Below are positions 6,403 through 12,504 of a stretch of DNA of 12,504 nt, one piece after another. The notes beneath the pieces were generated by a model, which did not search any database, had not been told where the DNA came from, and saw only the letters and a program-made list of their open reading frames with translations. The first letter of the stretch is position 1; every line of letters begins with the position of its first letter. This DNA is from a bacterium (GTDB lineage: Bacteria > Pseudomonadota > Alphaproteobacteria > Rs-D84), in NCBI GenBank assembly GCA_014802705.1, contig JAAVBR010000037.1, forward strand, positions 1 to 12,504, in the 5' to 3' direction. The position numbers and the translations under genes are program-made.

Positions 6403-6933
6403 TTATGCCTTTTGTCGTGTCCAGCGTTGCAGTTCGGCAAACTGACGCTGAAAACCGCCATGCAACATGCGCTGGGGCCAAATGTGGCCGGCCATTGTGG
6501 CGGCCGTTCGGCGACAGCCATACACATGGGCGCATTGCCAACAGGGCGGCATGGACAGGGTTAAATCTGTCCGATGGCGCAGAATCAGATTGCTGACCAC
6601 CGCCGTGCCCATGGCGTTAAAGTGCGGCGTTTCAATTGCCGTCCCGTTCAGGGGAATTTGATTGTCGCCCACCACCATGCTGACACAGGCGACGATTTCG
6701 TAATCCGTCAGCCACGGACTTTGTTCCAGGGCGTATTTCATATGCCACATGGTGTGGGTGTCGGATTCCCGGGGCCCCAGGGGAAAATTCAAATACGTGT
6801 CGCGGTTCCAGCGGTGAAAATCAAAATTGTAAATCAGGCTGTTGCCATAGGCCGGGCCCAAAATGCGTTCGGCCGCCGTATCGGTCAACAGATACGTCTT
6901 GGGCAATTTGGGTAAATACAGTTCGCTTCTCAT
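6403..6933 (-). CDS. Hypothetical 176-residue protein with a CxxC...C cluster
   Basis: I do not recognise a family. The protein is soluble-looking, with no signal peptide or membrane segment. The centre contains NSLIYNFDFHRWNRDTYLNF (31-50) and GDNQIPLNGTAIETPHFNAMG (89-109 in part), rich in aromatic and polar residues. The later segment CWQCAHVYGCR (131-141) places three Cys and one His within ten residues, which could bind a metal. The C-terminal tail is basic and Gln-rich. The start ATG is supported by AAAGGA about 8 nt upstream. It is flanked by its own likely promoter and by a shared terminator, so it is probably a single-gene unit. Codon use resembles its neighbours, so there is no sign of recent transfer. 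Confidence 0.7.
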   Translation of the reverse strand: MRSELYLPKLPKTYLLTDTAAERILGPAYGNSLIYNFDFHRWNRDTYLNFPLGPRESDTHTMWHMKYALEQSPWLTDYEIVACVSMVVGDNQIPLNGTAIETPHFNAMGTAVVSNLILRHRTDLTLSMPPCWQCAHVYGCRRTAATMAGHIWPQRMLHGGFQRQFAELQRWTRQKA

Positions 6934-6957
6934 TTTGATGTCCTTTTGAAACCTTAT

Positions 6958-6983
6958 ATTATACTAAAATATAAATTTGTCAA
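6958..6983 (-). promoter_or_regulatory. Candidate promoter of the 176-residue protein gene
   Basis: On the minus strand there is a perfect TTGACA (6983-6978) and a perfect TATAAT (6963-6958), but the spacer is only 14 bp. An alternative -10, TATAAG (6958-6953), would give 19 bp. Both are off the 17-bp optimum. The region is very AT-rich, and the ATG at 6933 has AAAGGA ahead of it. Confidence 0.5.
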
Positions 6984-6987
6984 ATAT

Positions 6988-7012
6988 AAAAAACACGCCC
7001 CGCGGGCGGGGC
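6988..7012 (-). terminator. Terminator downstream of lactate dehydrogenase
   Basis: On the minus strand GCCCCG (7012-7007), a 4-nt loop CCCG, and CGGGGC (7002-6997) form a 6-bp GC stem, followed by GTG and a T6 run (6993-6988). It lies about 36 nt after the ldh stop and directly upstream of the promoter of the next gene. Confidence 0.8.
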
Positions 7013-7047
7013 CGGCGGGGTGGGGATGTTTGGGCGCGTTTTGGGAA

Positions 7048-7983
7048 TTATTTCCCGATGGCGTCAAAATTGGTGCGGATAATCCGGGCAGATTGGGCCA
7101 AGGCCTTGGTTTCCGCCGCGGACATTTTGGGGGTCAAGACGGCCGATACCCCGTCCGCCCCCACGATGGCCGGCATGGACAGGGCGACCGCCGTCCGGCC
7201 GGTGCCGGTCACGGTGCTGACCGTCAAAATGCGGTGTTCGTCGCGCGCGATGCAGGTCAGGCAATCGGCCACCGCGGCCCCAATCCCATCCCAGGTGGCG
7301 CCGCGGCCCTGGATGATTTCATAGGCCGCATTGCGGACCCGGTATTCAATGGTGCGCCGCGTCGCCGCGGTGATGGGGTTTTTCGTCTGGCGGCAAAAAT
7401 CGTCCAGGCCGATGGCCCCGACCGTGGCCGATGTCCAGTTGATCACACTGCTGTCGCCATGTTCGCCCAAGACATAGGCGTTGATGGATTGTGTCGATGC
7501 CCCCAATCCCCGCGCCAAAATGGTGCGCAGGCGGGCCGAATCCAGCATGGTGCCCGTCCCAATCACGCGGCCCGCGGGCAGGCCGGATAATTTCTGGGCC
7601 AACATCACCATCACGTCCAGGGGGTTGGTCACGATAATCAATTTCACCGTCGCGGCGTTGACGTTCGCCATGACGTGCGGGATAATATCCCGGATCACGG
7701 CCACGTTTTTATGCAGCAAATCCGTGCGGGTTTCGCCCGGTTTCTGATTGGCGCCGGCCGCGATAATCACGACATCGGATCCCCGAATGTCACGATAATG
7801 GGATGCGGCGCGAATGTTGATGTCCCAACAAAATGATGCGGCATGCCCCAGGTCTTCGGCCGCGGCGCGCGCCCGCATCGCGTCCCGATCAAACAAAACC
7901 ATATCCCGGGCCAGGCCCGTGTTCTGGACCGCGGTGGCGACCGCCGATCCCACCGATCCGATACCGATAATTGAAACCTTCAT
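7048..7983 (-). CDS. ldh: L-lactate dehydrogenase
   Basis: 311 residues, normal length for the cytosolic NAD-dependent enzyme that interconverts pyruvate and L-lactate. The nucleotide fold opens with GIGSVG (7-12) and the acidic D32 that binds the NAD ribose. The substrate loop reads GANQKPGETR (77-86). Gln80 is the residue that distinguishes lactate from malate dehydrogenase, where Arg is found, and R86 is the mobile-loop Arg. LDSARLR (147-153) carries D148 and R151, GEHGDSS (173-179) holds the catalytic H175, and T230 fits the substrate-pocket Thr. The start has G6 (7995-7990) as a ribosome-binding site 6 nt upstream and a conserved MKVSIIG beginning. It stands alone between terminators. 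It implies that lactate fermentation, or lactate use, helps balance NADH. Confidence 0.93.
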   Translation of the reverse strand: MKVSIIGIGSVGSAVATAVQNTGLARDMVLFDRDAMRARAAAEDLGHAASFCWDINIRAASHYRDIRGSDVVIIAAGANQKPGETRTDLLHKNVAVIRDIIPHVMANVNAATVKLIIVTNPLDVMVMLAQKLSGLPAGRVIGTGTMLDSARLRTILARGLGASTQSINAYVLGEHGDSSVINWTSATVGAIGLDDFCRQTKNPITAATRRTIEYRVRNAAYEIIQGRGATWDGIGAAVADCLTCIARDEHRILTVSTVTGTGRTAVALSMPAIVGADGVSAVLTPKMSAAETKALAQSARIIRTNFDAIGK

Positions 7984-8009
7984 ATAAATCCCCCCGTTGT
8001 GTTGTCCCC

Positions 8010-8018
8010 ATTATATCA
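8010..8018 (-). promoter_or_regulatory. Extended -10 promoter of ldh
   Basis: TGATATAAT (8018-8010 on the minus strand) is a perfect extended -10. Transcription should start near 8003, giving a leader of about 20 nt with GGGGGG before the ATG. The -35 position falls in the stem of the neighbouring terminator and is not consensus. Confidence 0.7.
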
Positions 8019-8019
8019 G

Positions 8020-8048
8020 AAAAAAACGGGGAAGGCCCCCGTTTTTTT
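8020..8048. terminator. Intrinsic terminator after the M13 peptidase gene
   Basis: A perfect 12-bp inverted repeat: seven A then CGGGG (8020-8031) and CCCCG then seven T (8037-8048), with a 5-nt loop. The T-run on the minus strand ends the hemW-peptidase transcript. The peptidase stop codon (8049-8047) overlaps the outer edge of the hairpin. The symmetric A/T runs make it potentially bidirectional. Confidence 0.93.
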
Positions 8049-10032
8049 ACCATAACCGAATGCGTTTGTCCGGTGCGACGTACATTTTGTCATGTGTATC
8101 CACGCCAAAGGCGTCATACCACGCGTCAATGTGGGGCAAGATGCCGTTGACCCGCCACCGCGACAGGGAATGTTCGTCGGTCTTGGTCTGGTTGATGGCC
8201 GCGTCGTCGCGAATGTTGGACATTTCCGATCCTGTGTACGCGATAAAGAAACGCATGTCGCCGGTCAATCCCGTGGCGTCGGTCGGGGCGGGCGTCGCAA
8301 AGTTTTTATACGCGGTGTACGCCACCGTGATGCCGCCGTAATCGGCCAGATTTTCGCCCAGGGTAAATGTGCCGTTGGCGTGCAGGCCGGGCGCCACCTC
8401 GATCCCGTCAAAGAAACGGCGCAGGACGTCTGCCTGGGTTCCAAAGGCATCGGCGTCGGCCGGTGTCCACCAATCGACCATATTGCCGCGCGCGTCAAAG
8501 TGTCGCCCGGTGTCATCAAAGCCGTGTGTCATTTCGTGGCCGATGACACTGCCGATGGCGCCGTAATTAAACGCATCGTCCGCATCCATATCAAAGAACG
8601 GGTATTGCAGAATGCCGGCGGGGAAACAAATCTCGTTCGTGGACGGATCGTAATAGGCGTTCACTTCGTGCGCGTTCATGTACCACAGGTTCGGATCGTT
8701 TTCTTGGCCGATTTTATCCATCCAAAAACGGTCTTCGAATTCGGCGACGCGCGTGATATTATCCCACAGGGAATCGTCCCGAATATCCAGCGCCGTATAA
8801 TCGCGCCAGCGATCGGGGTATCCGATTTTGGCCCGGAACGTGGACAGTTTTTCCAGCGCGCGCGTCCGCGTTTCATCCGACATCCAGGTCAGATTTTCAA
8901 TCCGCATCCCCAACGCCCGACGCAGATTTTCAACCAAGGTTGTCATGCGTGTCTTGGCCGCGGCGGGAAAGTATTTGTCGACATACAATTGGCCCACCAT
9001 TTCCCCCAGGGAATCGTCAATCAATGCGACCGCGCGTTTCCAACGGGGCTTGGGTGTTTCTTGGCCCGCCATGGTGCGATTGTAAAAATCAAACGCGATG
9101 TCATACGTTTTGTCATCCAACAGGCCGATGCCGGAATTGATGGTGCGCCATTTCAAATATGTCTTGATCAATTCCAGGTCCGTATCCCCCATGATGGCGA
9201 TGGATTCTGTGATGGCGGCGGGTTGCGCCATATTGATGAATTCAGGCGCAATTTGCCGGGCCGCAAAATACGCGTCCCAATCAAAGCCCGGGAATTGTTG
9301 GACCATGTCGGCCCGCGCGATTTTATGATAATTCGCATGGGGATCACGCAGGACTTCCTTGGTATGAAAGGCGCGGGCCATGCGTTCTTCCAGGGCATAG
9401 AGGGCGTCTGCATCCACCGGCAGGCCAAAGTTTTGCATCTGTTGCGTGATGTATTGTTTGTATTTGGTGCGAACGTTCGCCGATTTTTCATCGTCATCAA
9501 AGAAATAATCGCGCGAAATGCCAACGCCCGCCTGGTGCATGTTATAGAGGAAATGTTCACTGTCCATTTCGTCCAGGGCCACCCCGTCGCCCCAGAACGC
9601 CGTCACGGTCGCGTGCATTTTACCCAAAAACGCAGGCAATTCATCGCGCGACGCGATGGCGTCGATTTCGCGCAGGGCCGGCATCACCGGCGCTGTGCCG
9701 TCGGCATTTAATTTTTCGGCATTCATCGCCACGCGGTACAGGGTGCCGATTTTGCCATTATCCCGTTCGGCAATGTCGCGCACGCGTTCCAGATTTTCGG
9801 CCCGCAACACATCAAAGGAACCGTATCGGACATAATCCGCCGGAATGGGATTGGCGTCGCGCCACCCGCGCGAGGCATAATCGTAAAAATCGTCACCCGG
9901 GCGGACGGATAAATCCATATTTTCAATTTTAATACCGATGGCCATATTTTCTTCCTTTGTTATATGATGCGCCACGGCCAGCGATGTGACCACGGCGACG
10001 ATCCCAATGATATTCAAGAATTTGTTTTCCAT
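8047..10032 (-). CDS. pepO: M13 family zinc metallopeptidase (PepO/neprilysin-like)
   Basis: A 661-residue endopeptidase of the neprilysin family, which cuts small peptides. The zinc site is HEMTH (499-503, with E500 catalytic) plus E560 in GENLADYGG (559-567). NAYYDP (458-463) is the substrate-backbone motif. H621 and R627 in the C-terminal DEHSLSRWRVNG are the transition-state His and the Arg that holds the substrate carboxylate. The family's DDFYDYASRGW beginning is at 47-57. Residues 5-24 are hydrophobic and look like a signal peptide or membrane anchor, so the long start (10032), 3 nt after hemW, was preferred. However, Met30 (9945) has a much better ribosome-binding site, AAAGGAAG, and would give a cytoplasmic 632-residue form. 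It forms a transcription unit with hemW and ends in a strong terminator. Confidence 0.93.
   Translation of the reverse strand: MENKFLNIIGIVAVVTSLAVAHHITKEENMAIGIKIENMDLSVRPGDDFYDYASRGWRDANPIPADYVRYGSFDVLRAENLERVRDIAERDNGKIGTLYRVAMNAEKLNADGTAPVMPALREIDAIASRDELPAFLGKMHATVTAFWGDGVALDEMDSEHFLYNMHQAGVGISRDYFFDDDEKSANVRTKYKQYITQQMQNFGLPVDADALYALEERMARAFHTKEVLRDPHANYHKIARADMVQQFPGFDWDAYFAARQIAPEFINMAQPAAITESIAIMGDTDLELIKTYLKWRTINSGIGLLDDKTYDIAFDFYNRTMAGQETPKPRWKRAVALIDDSLGEMVGQLYVDKYFPAAAKTRMTTLVENLRRALGMRIENLTWMSDETRTRALEKLSTFRAKIGYPDRWRDYTALDIRDDSLWDNITRVAEFEDRFWMDKIGQENDPNLWYMNAHEVNAYYDPSTNEICFPAGILQYPFFDMDADDAFNYGAIGSVIGHEMTHGFDDTGRHFDARGNMVDWWTPADADAFGTQADVLRRFFDGIEVAPGLHANGTFTLGENLADYGGITVAYTAYKNFATPAPTDATGLTGDMRFFIAYTGSEMSNIRDDAAINQTKTDEHSLSRWRVNGILPHIDAWYDAFGVDTHDKMYVAPDKRIRLW
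9943..9958 (-). promoter_or_regulatory. Strong internal ribosome-binding site in the peptidase gene
   Basis: AAAGGAAG (9958-9951) lies 5 nt before an in-frame ATG (9945-9943), codon 30 of the long reading frame. It is far stronger than the AGGGG eight nt before the first ATG, so translation may begin here some or all of the time. Confidence 0.5.
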
Positions 10033-10035
10033 TGT

Positions 10036-11091
10036 CTATGCCCCTAATTCTAGCAGTAAATTGTCCAAAAGCAAGATGCCTTTTTCCGTTGCGACCAAGC
10101 GCCCGTCGGGCGTTGTGTAAACATAATCCGACATGGTCGCCACGCGGTCCCCGTTCAACACATCACGCACATCGGGGGTCAATGCCACCCCGCGTGCGGT
10201 ACGCAGGCCTGTGATAATTTTTTCCACGGCGCGGTCGCGCGGGGTAATCGGTTCAAAGCGCGCGCCATGGCCCATTTGATCGTACCATGTGTCCCCCATC
10301 CGCACGCGGCCCGCCGCCCCGCGCCCCAGACCGATGTACGGCGCGCCGTCCCAGACGTTCATATTATGACGACAGGCGTCGCCGGGGGCGGCGTAATTTG
10401 ATACCTCGTACCGGGGCAGGGTTAAATTCTGGGAAATCGCCAGATACATGTCCGCCATGGCGTCGTTGTCCGGCATATCGGGCCGCATCCGCCCCAGGGG
10501 CGTATTCGGTTCGATGGTCAATTCATATAATGAACAATGACGCAGGCCGGTTTTATTGATTTCCCGGCACAGCGCGATGACATGATCCGCCGTATGCCCC
10601 GGCAGGCCATAAATAAAATCCGCCGACACGCGCAATCCCCGCGCATGGGCGGCGTCCATTAAACGTTGCGCATCCGCCGCGCTGTGCCGTCGCCCCAGGA
10701 ATTTAAGTTCGTCGTCGTGAAAACTCTGCACCCCGACGGACAGGCGATTGATCCCCAATCGCATGATGTCATCCAGGCGCGCCGCATCCAGGGTGCCGGG
10801 ATTGGATTCCAGGGTGATTTCCGCGTCGGCATCCACATCAAATGCCGCCCGGATATGGGTTAAAATGCGATCCAAAATGTGCGTCGGCATCAAGGATGGT
10901 GTGCCGCCGCCGAAAAAAATGGTCGGCACCGAAAATCGTCCCAATGTGCGGGCCCAATGATCAACTTCGCCCTCAATACCGGCGGCATAGCGATCCCAAT
11001 CGGGGGATGTGGCGACGGAATAAAACGCGCAATACGCGCACTTAGACGCGCAAAACGGAACGTGGATATAAAGATTATGGGCAACGGTCAT
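10036..11091 (-). CDS. hemW: Radical SAM heme chaperone HemW
   Basis: 351 residues from the chosen start, MTVAHNLYIHVPFC. The radical SAM cluster is bound by C14, C18 and C21 (CASKCAYC). FGGGTPS (60-66), ESNPG (95-99) and VQSF (121-124) are the usual SAM-domain motifs. CRHNMNVW (240-247) and YIGLGRGAAG (252-261) mark HemW rather than the related oxygen-independent coproporphyrinogen oxidase HemN. HemW binds heme and hands it to membrane respiratory proteins; that role is known for the family. An ATG 20 codons further upstream (11151) is in frame but would start before the promoter and adds no conserved sequence. The ATG at 11091 lacks a Shine-Dalgarno sequence and sits 7 nt after a -10 box. 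The peptidase gene starts 3 nt after the stop. Confidence 0.93.
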   Translation of the reverse strand: MTVAHNLYIHVPFCASKCAYCAFYSVATSPDWDRYAAGIEGEVDHWARTLGRFSVPTIFFGGGTPSLMPTHILDRILTHIRAAFDVDADAEITLESNPGTLDAARLDDIMRLGINRLSVGVQSFHDDELKFLGRRHSAADAQRLMDAAHARGLRVSADFIYGLPGHTADHVIALCREINKTGLRHCSLYELTIEPNTPLGRMRPDMPDNDAMADMYLAISQNLTLPRYEVSNYAAPGDACRHNMNVWDGAPYIGLGRGAAGRVRMGDTWYDQMGHGARFEPITPRDRAVEKIITGLRTARGVALTPDVRDVLNGDRVATMSDYVYTTPDGRLVATEKGILLLDNLLLELGA

Positions 11092-11098
11092 GGGGTTT

Positions 11099-11126
11099 AT
11101 TCTAATGCCCCGGGGGCGTTTGGCAA
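11099..11126 (-). promoter_or_regulatory. Promoter of hemW, leaderless arrangement
   Basis: On the minus strand TTGCCA (11126-11121), a 16-bp spacer and TAGAAT (11104-11099), each one mismatch from consensus. AAACCCC then leads to the ATG at 11091, so transcription should start at or next to the start codon. Confidence 0.68.
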
Positions 11127-11160
11127 GGATAAATAATCGCTTTTTATGCAAAAAGTTTTA

Positions 11161-11169
11161 TGATATAAT
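11161..11169 (+). promoter_or_regulatory. Extended -10 promoter of the outer-membrane protein gene
   Basis: TGATATAAT (11161-11169) is a perfect extended -10, with TTTTTA as a weak -35 (11141-11146). Transcription would start about 11176, leaving a leader of only some 11 nt with no purine-rich ribosome-binding site before the ATG at 11187. It is divergent from the hemW promoter. Confidence 0.65.
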
Positions 11170-11186
11170 AACCTTGATCGTTTGTT

Positions 11187-12504
11187 ATGAAGACACGTTT
11201 ATTGGCATTTTTATCAGGGATTTTATTGCCGGGGGCGGTTATGGCGTCCCAGGAAGGGGTGCCGGTCTATTACCAATCCCAGGCCGCCGGTCAGGCGTCC
11301 GGTGGTTATGCCGCGTATGTGGGCCAATCGGGCCAGAAGCAGGTTGTCGGCACGCGCAGCCAAACGTATCAAGTCCCGCGGACGTCCACGCCGATACTGT
11401 CGGGGACCATGACGGCCAACGGGATTTCCATGCCGGCGGATGCGGAAAACGGCACCCGTGTGTTCGCAGGGTATAACCGGCGCTTTGCCGATTTTGAATT
11501 CAAGACGGGGGTCAATTCCATTCTGGAATGGGATGACATGCTGTTTAACGAAATTACCGTCGGGGCCCAGCATAATTTTTCGGTTCGTAATTTCGACATG
11601 TTTGCCTATGGCGAATATACGTATGGGGATTTGGCCCATGGCGGGTTGTCCATGGACTATGACCTGGATGCGTTCGACAGTTCGCGCCCGTTCGAAGGGA
11701 TCTTTACCATTTCGATGGGGAATCTGTCGGGGCGGACCAATCATTTCCGGTTTGGAATTGGGGCGCGTCATGTCTGGGATCTGGGGGGATGGAAACTGTC
11801 CCCGTCCATCGGGTATGAAATTTTCAAACATAATCTGGAAATGTCCGATCATATCTATCCCAATCCGGGGGTCTATTTACCCTTGATGACGGACAAGGGG
11901 GATTATGTCTATGGCGATGCCAGCGGGTATTATTACAGTTTGCCGATCGGCACCACGCCGCCCGACGATTGGTATCAGGTCTGTATGTCCCCCGAAGATA
12001 TTAAGGTTGTGCCGGCCCCGGGCAGTGGGATTGAATTTGGCACGTCCCTGCCGGCGCCGATTGATTGGAATTCGGCCCTGGGGACCATTCCTTGGGGGGT
12101 AGAGGCCGGAGACTGTGTTATTATCGGCGGGGATGGCGCCATTGTGGTCGAAGGGACCACCCATATTTACAACACGACGTGGAGTGGTTTTTATATCGGA
12201 TTGGAAGTTGAAAAGCAAATGACGCTGAGCGATAAATTGCGTTTCTATGTGCAATTTGGTTTGCCCAAATATTCATCCGAAGGCATTTGGCCCAACCGTA
12301 CCGATTGGCAGCAGAACCCCAGTTTTATTGACGAAGGCAGCAATGGCGCCTATTCCTATGCGGCGGAAATGGAATATAATTATCGCCTGTCGGATCGGTT
12401 GCAATTGGCGTTAAAGGTGGATACCAATGTCTTTCATGTGGGCAAAATCCCGGGCGAACTGTATATTGCCGAGGAAAGTCATTATCTGATCGATCAAAAT
12501 GGGC
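11187..12504 (+). CDS. Putative outer-membrane beta-barrel protein, 3' end missing
   Basis: 439 residues are visible with no stop before the window edge. MKTRLLAFLSGILLPGAVMA is a clear Sec signal peptide with a VMA|SQ cleavage site (18-22). After a Gln/Gly/Ser-rich linker (about 25-90) come short alternating hydrophobic/polar strands rich in Tyr, Phe and Gly, such as RVFAGYNRRF (91-100), FDMFAYGEYTYGDL and FRFGIGARHVWDL. These are typical of outer-membrane barrels. A long polar section (about 215-332) with only two cysteines (C266, C310) may be a large surface loop closed by a disulfide. Strand-like repeats then resume (SGFYIGLEVEKQ, LRFYVQFGLP, YSYAAEMEYNYRL). I cannot name the family; an omptin-like or general porin-like fold is possible. 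No Shine-Dalgarno sequence is seen. Confidence 0.75.
   Translation, partial: MKTRLLAFLSGILLPGAVMASQEGVPVYYQSQAAGQASGGYAAYVGQSGQKQVVGTRSQTYQVPRTSTPILSGTMTANGISMPADAENGTRVFAGYNRRFADFEFKTGVNSILEWDDMLFNEITVGAQHNFSVRNFDMFAYGEYTYGDLAHGGLSMDYDLDAFDSSRPFEGIFTISMGNLSGRTNHFRFGIGARHVWDLGGWKLSPSIGYEIFKHNLEMSDHIYPNPGVYLPLMTDKGDYVYGDASGYYYSLPIGTTPPDDWYQVCMSPEDIKVVPAPGSGIEFGTSLPAPIDWNSALGTIPWGVEAGDCVIIGGDGAIVVEGTTHIYNTTWSGFYIGLEVEKQMTLSDKLRFYVQFGLPKYSSEGIWPNRTDWQQNPSFIDEGSNGAYSYAAEMEYNYRLSDRLQLALKVDTNVFHVGKIPGELYIAEESHYLIDQNG

Noticed and set aside
7048..7983. Malate dehydrogenase as the identity of the 311-residue dehydrogenase
   Set aside because: The specificity-loop residue is Gln (GANQKPGETR), as in lactate dehydrogenases, whereas malate dehydrogenases have Arg at that position.
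8092..9711. A very long open frame (about 539 codons) on the plus strand opposite the M13 peptidase
   Set aside because: It is antisense to an unambiguous M13 peptidase with complete zinc and substrate motifs. Its translation has no recognisable domain, and long antisense frames are expected from the codon use here.
1..12504. Mobile element, CRISPR array, toxin-antitoxin pair, defence island or biosynthetic cluster
   Set aside because: I saw no transposase, integrase, repeat-spacer pattern, paired small toxin/antitoxin frames or clustered biosynthetic enzymes; codon use looks even across the window.

Overview
The window looks like a compact stretch of an alphaproteobacterial-type chromosome. 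The clues are an L33 ribosomal protein without zinc cysteines, an LptM-like lipoprotein, a CCA-encoded class II tRNA-Leu, HemW, a signal-peptide-bearing outer-membrane protein, short intergenic gaps and several mRNAs that appear to be leaderless. Oleate hydratase, L-lactate dehydrogenase and an M13 endopeptidase together would suit a fermentative, host-associated bacterium, for example one of the uncultured gut Alphaproteobacteria. That placement is inference.

Layout. Bases 1-2445 (minus) hold an MFS-like transporter followed by oleate hydratase, which runs off the left edge. Bases 2446-2529 are a divergent promoter region, with a 41-residue LptM-like lipoprotein on the plus strand. The lipoprotein converges, with overlapping stop codons, on a HtrL/YibB-like glycosyltransferase (minus) that has a 9-C homopolymer near its 5' end. 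Upstream of that lie tRNA-Leu(UAG) (minus) and, divergently, rpmG (plus). A bidirectional terminator separates rpmG from a membrane-anchored spermidine-synthase-like protein (minus), which is followed upstream by a small degenerate GNAT-like protein (minus). Divergent from that is a two-TM membrane protein of unknown function (plus). It converges through another terminator on an unknown 176-residue protein (minus). Then come L-lactate dehydrogenase (minus) and a hemW-M13 peptidase pair (minus). The window ends in a divergent outer-membrane-protein gene (plus) cut by the right edge.

Functionally this is mostly housekeeping and metabolism: translation (tRNA-Leu, L33), envelope biogenesis (LptM-like lipoprotein, glycosyltransferase, outer-membrane protein), heme trafficking (HemW), redox balance (lactate dehydrogenase) and handling of unsaturated fatty acids (oleate hydratase). 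I see no CRISPR array, insertion sequence, phage or defence island.

The most distinctive sequence signals are three. First, several genes have their -10 box only 6-7 nt before the ATG and no Shine-Dalgarno sequence, which implies leaderless transcripts. Second, the homopolymer in the glycosyltransferase could be phase-variable. Third, the GNAT-like protein lacks the glycine-rich acetyl-CoA loop.
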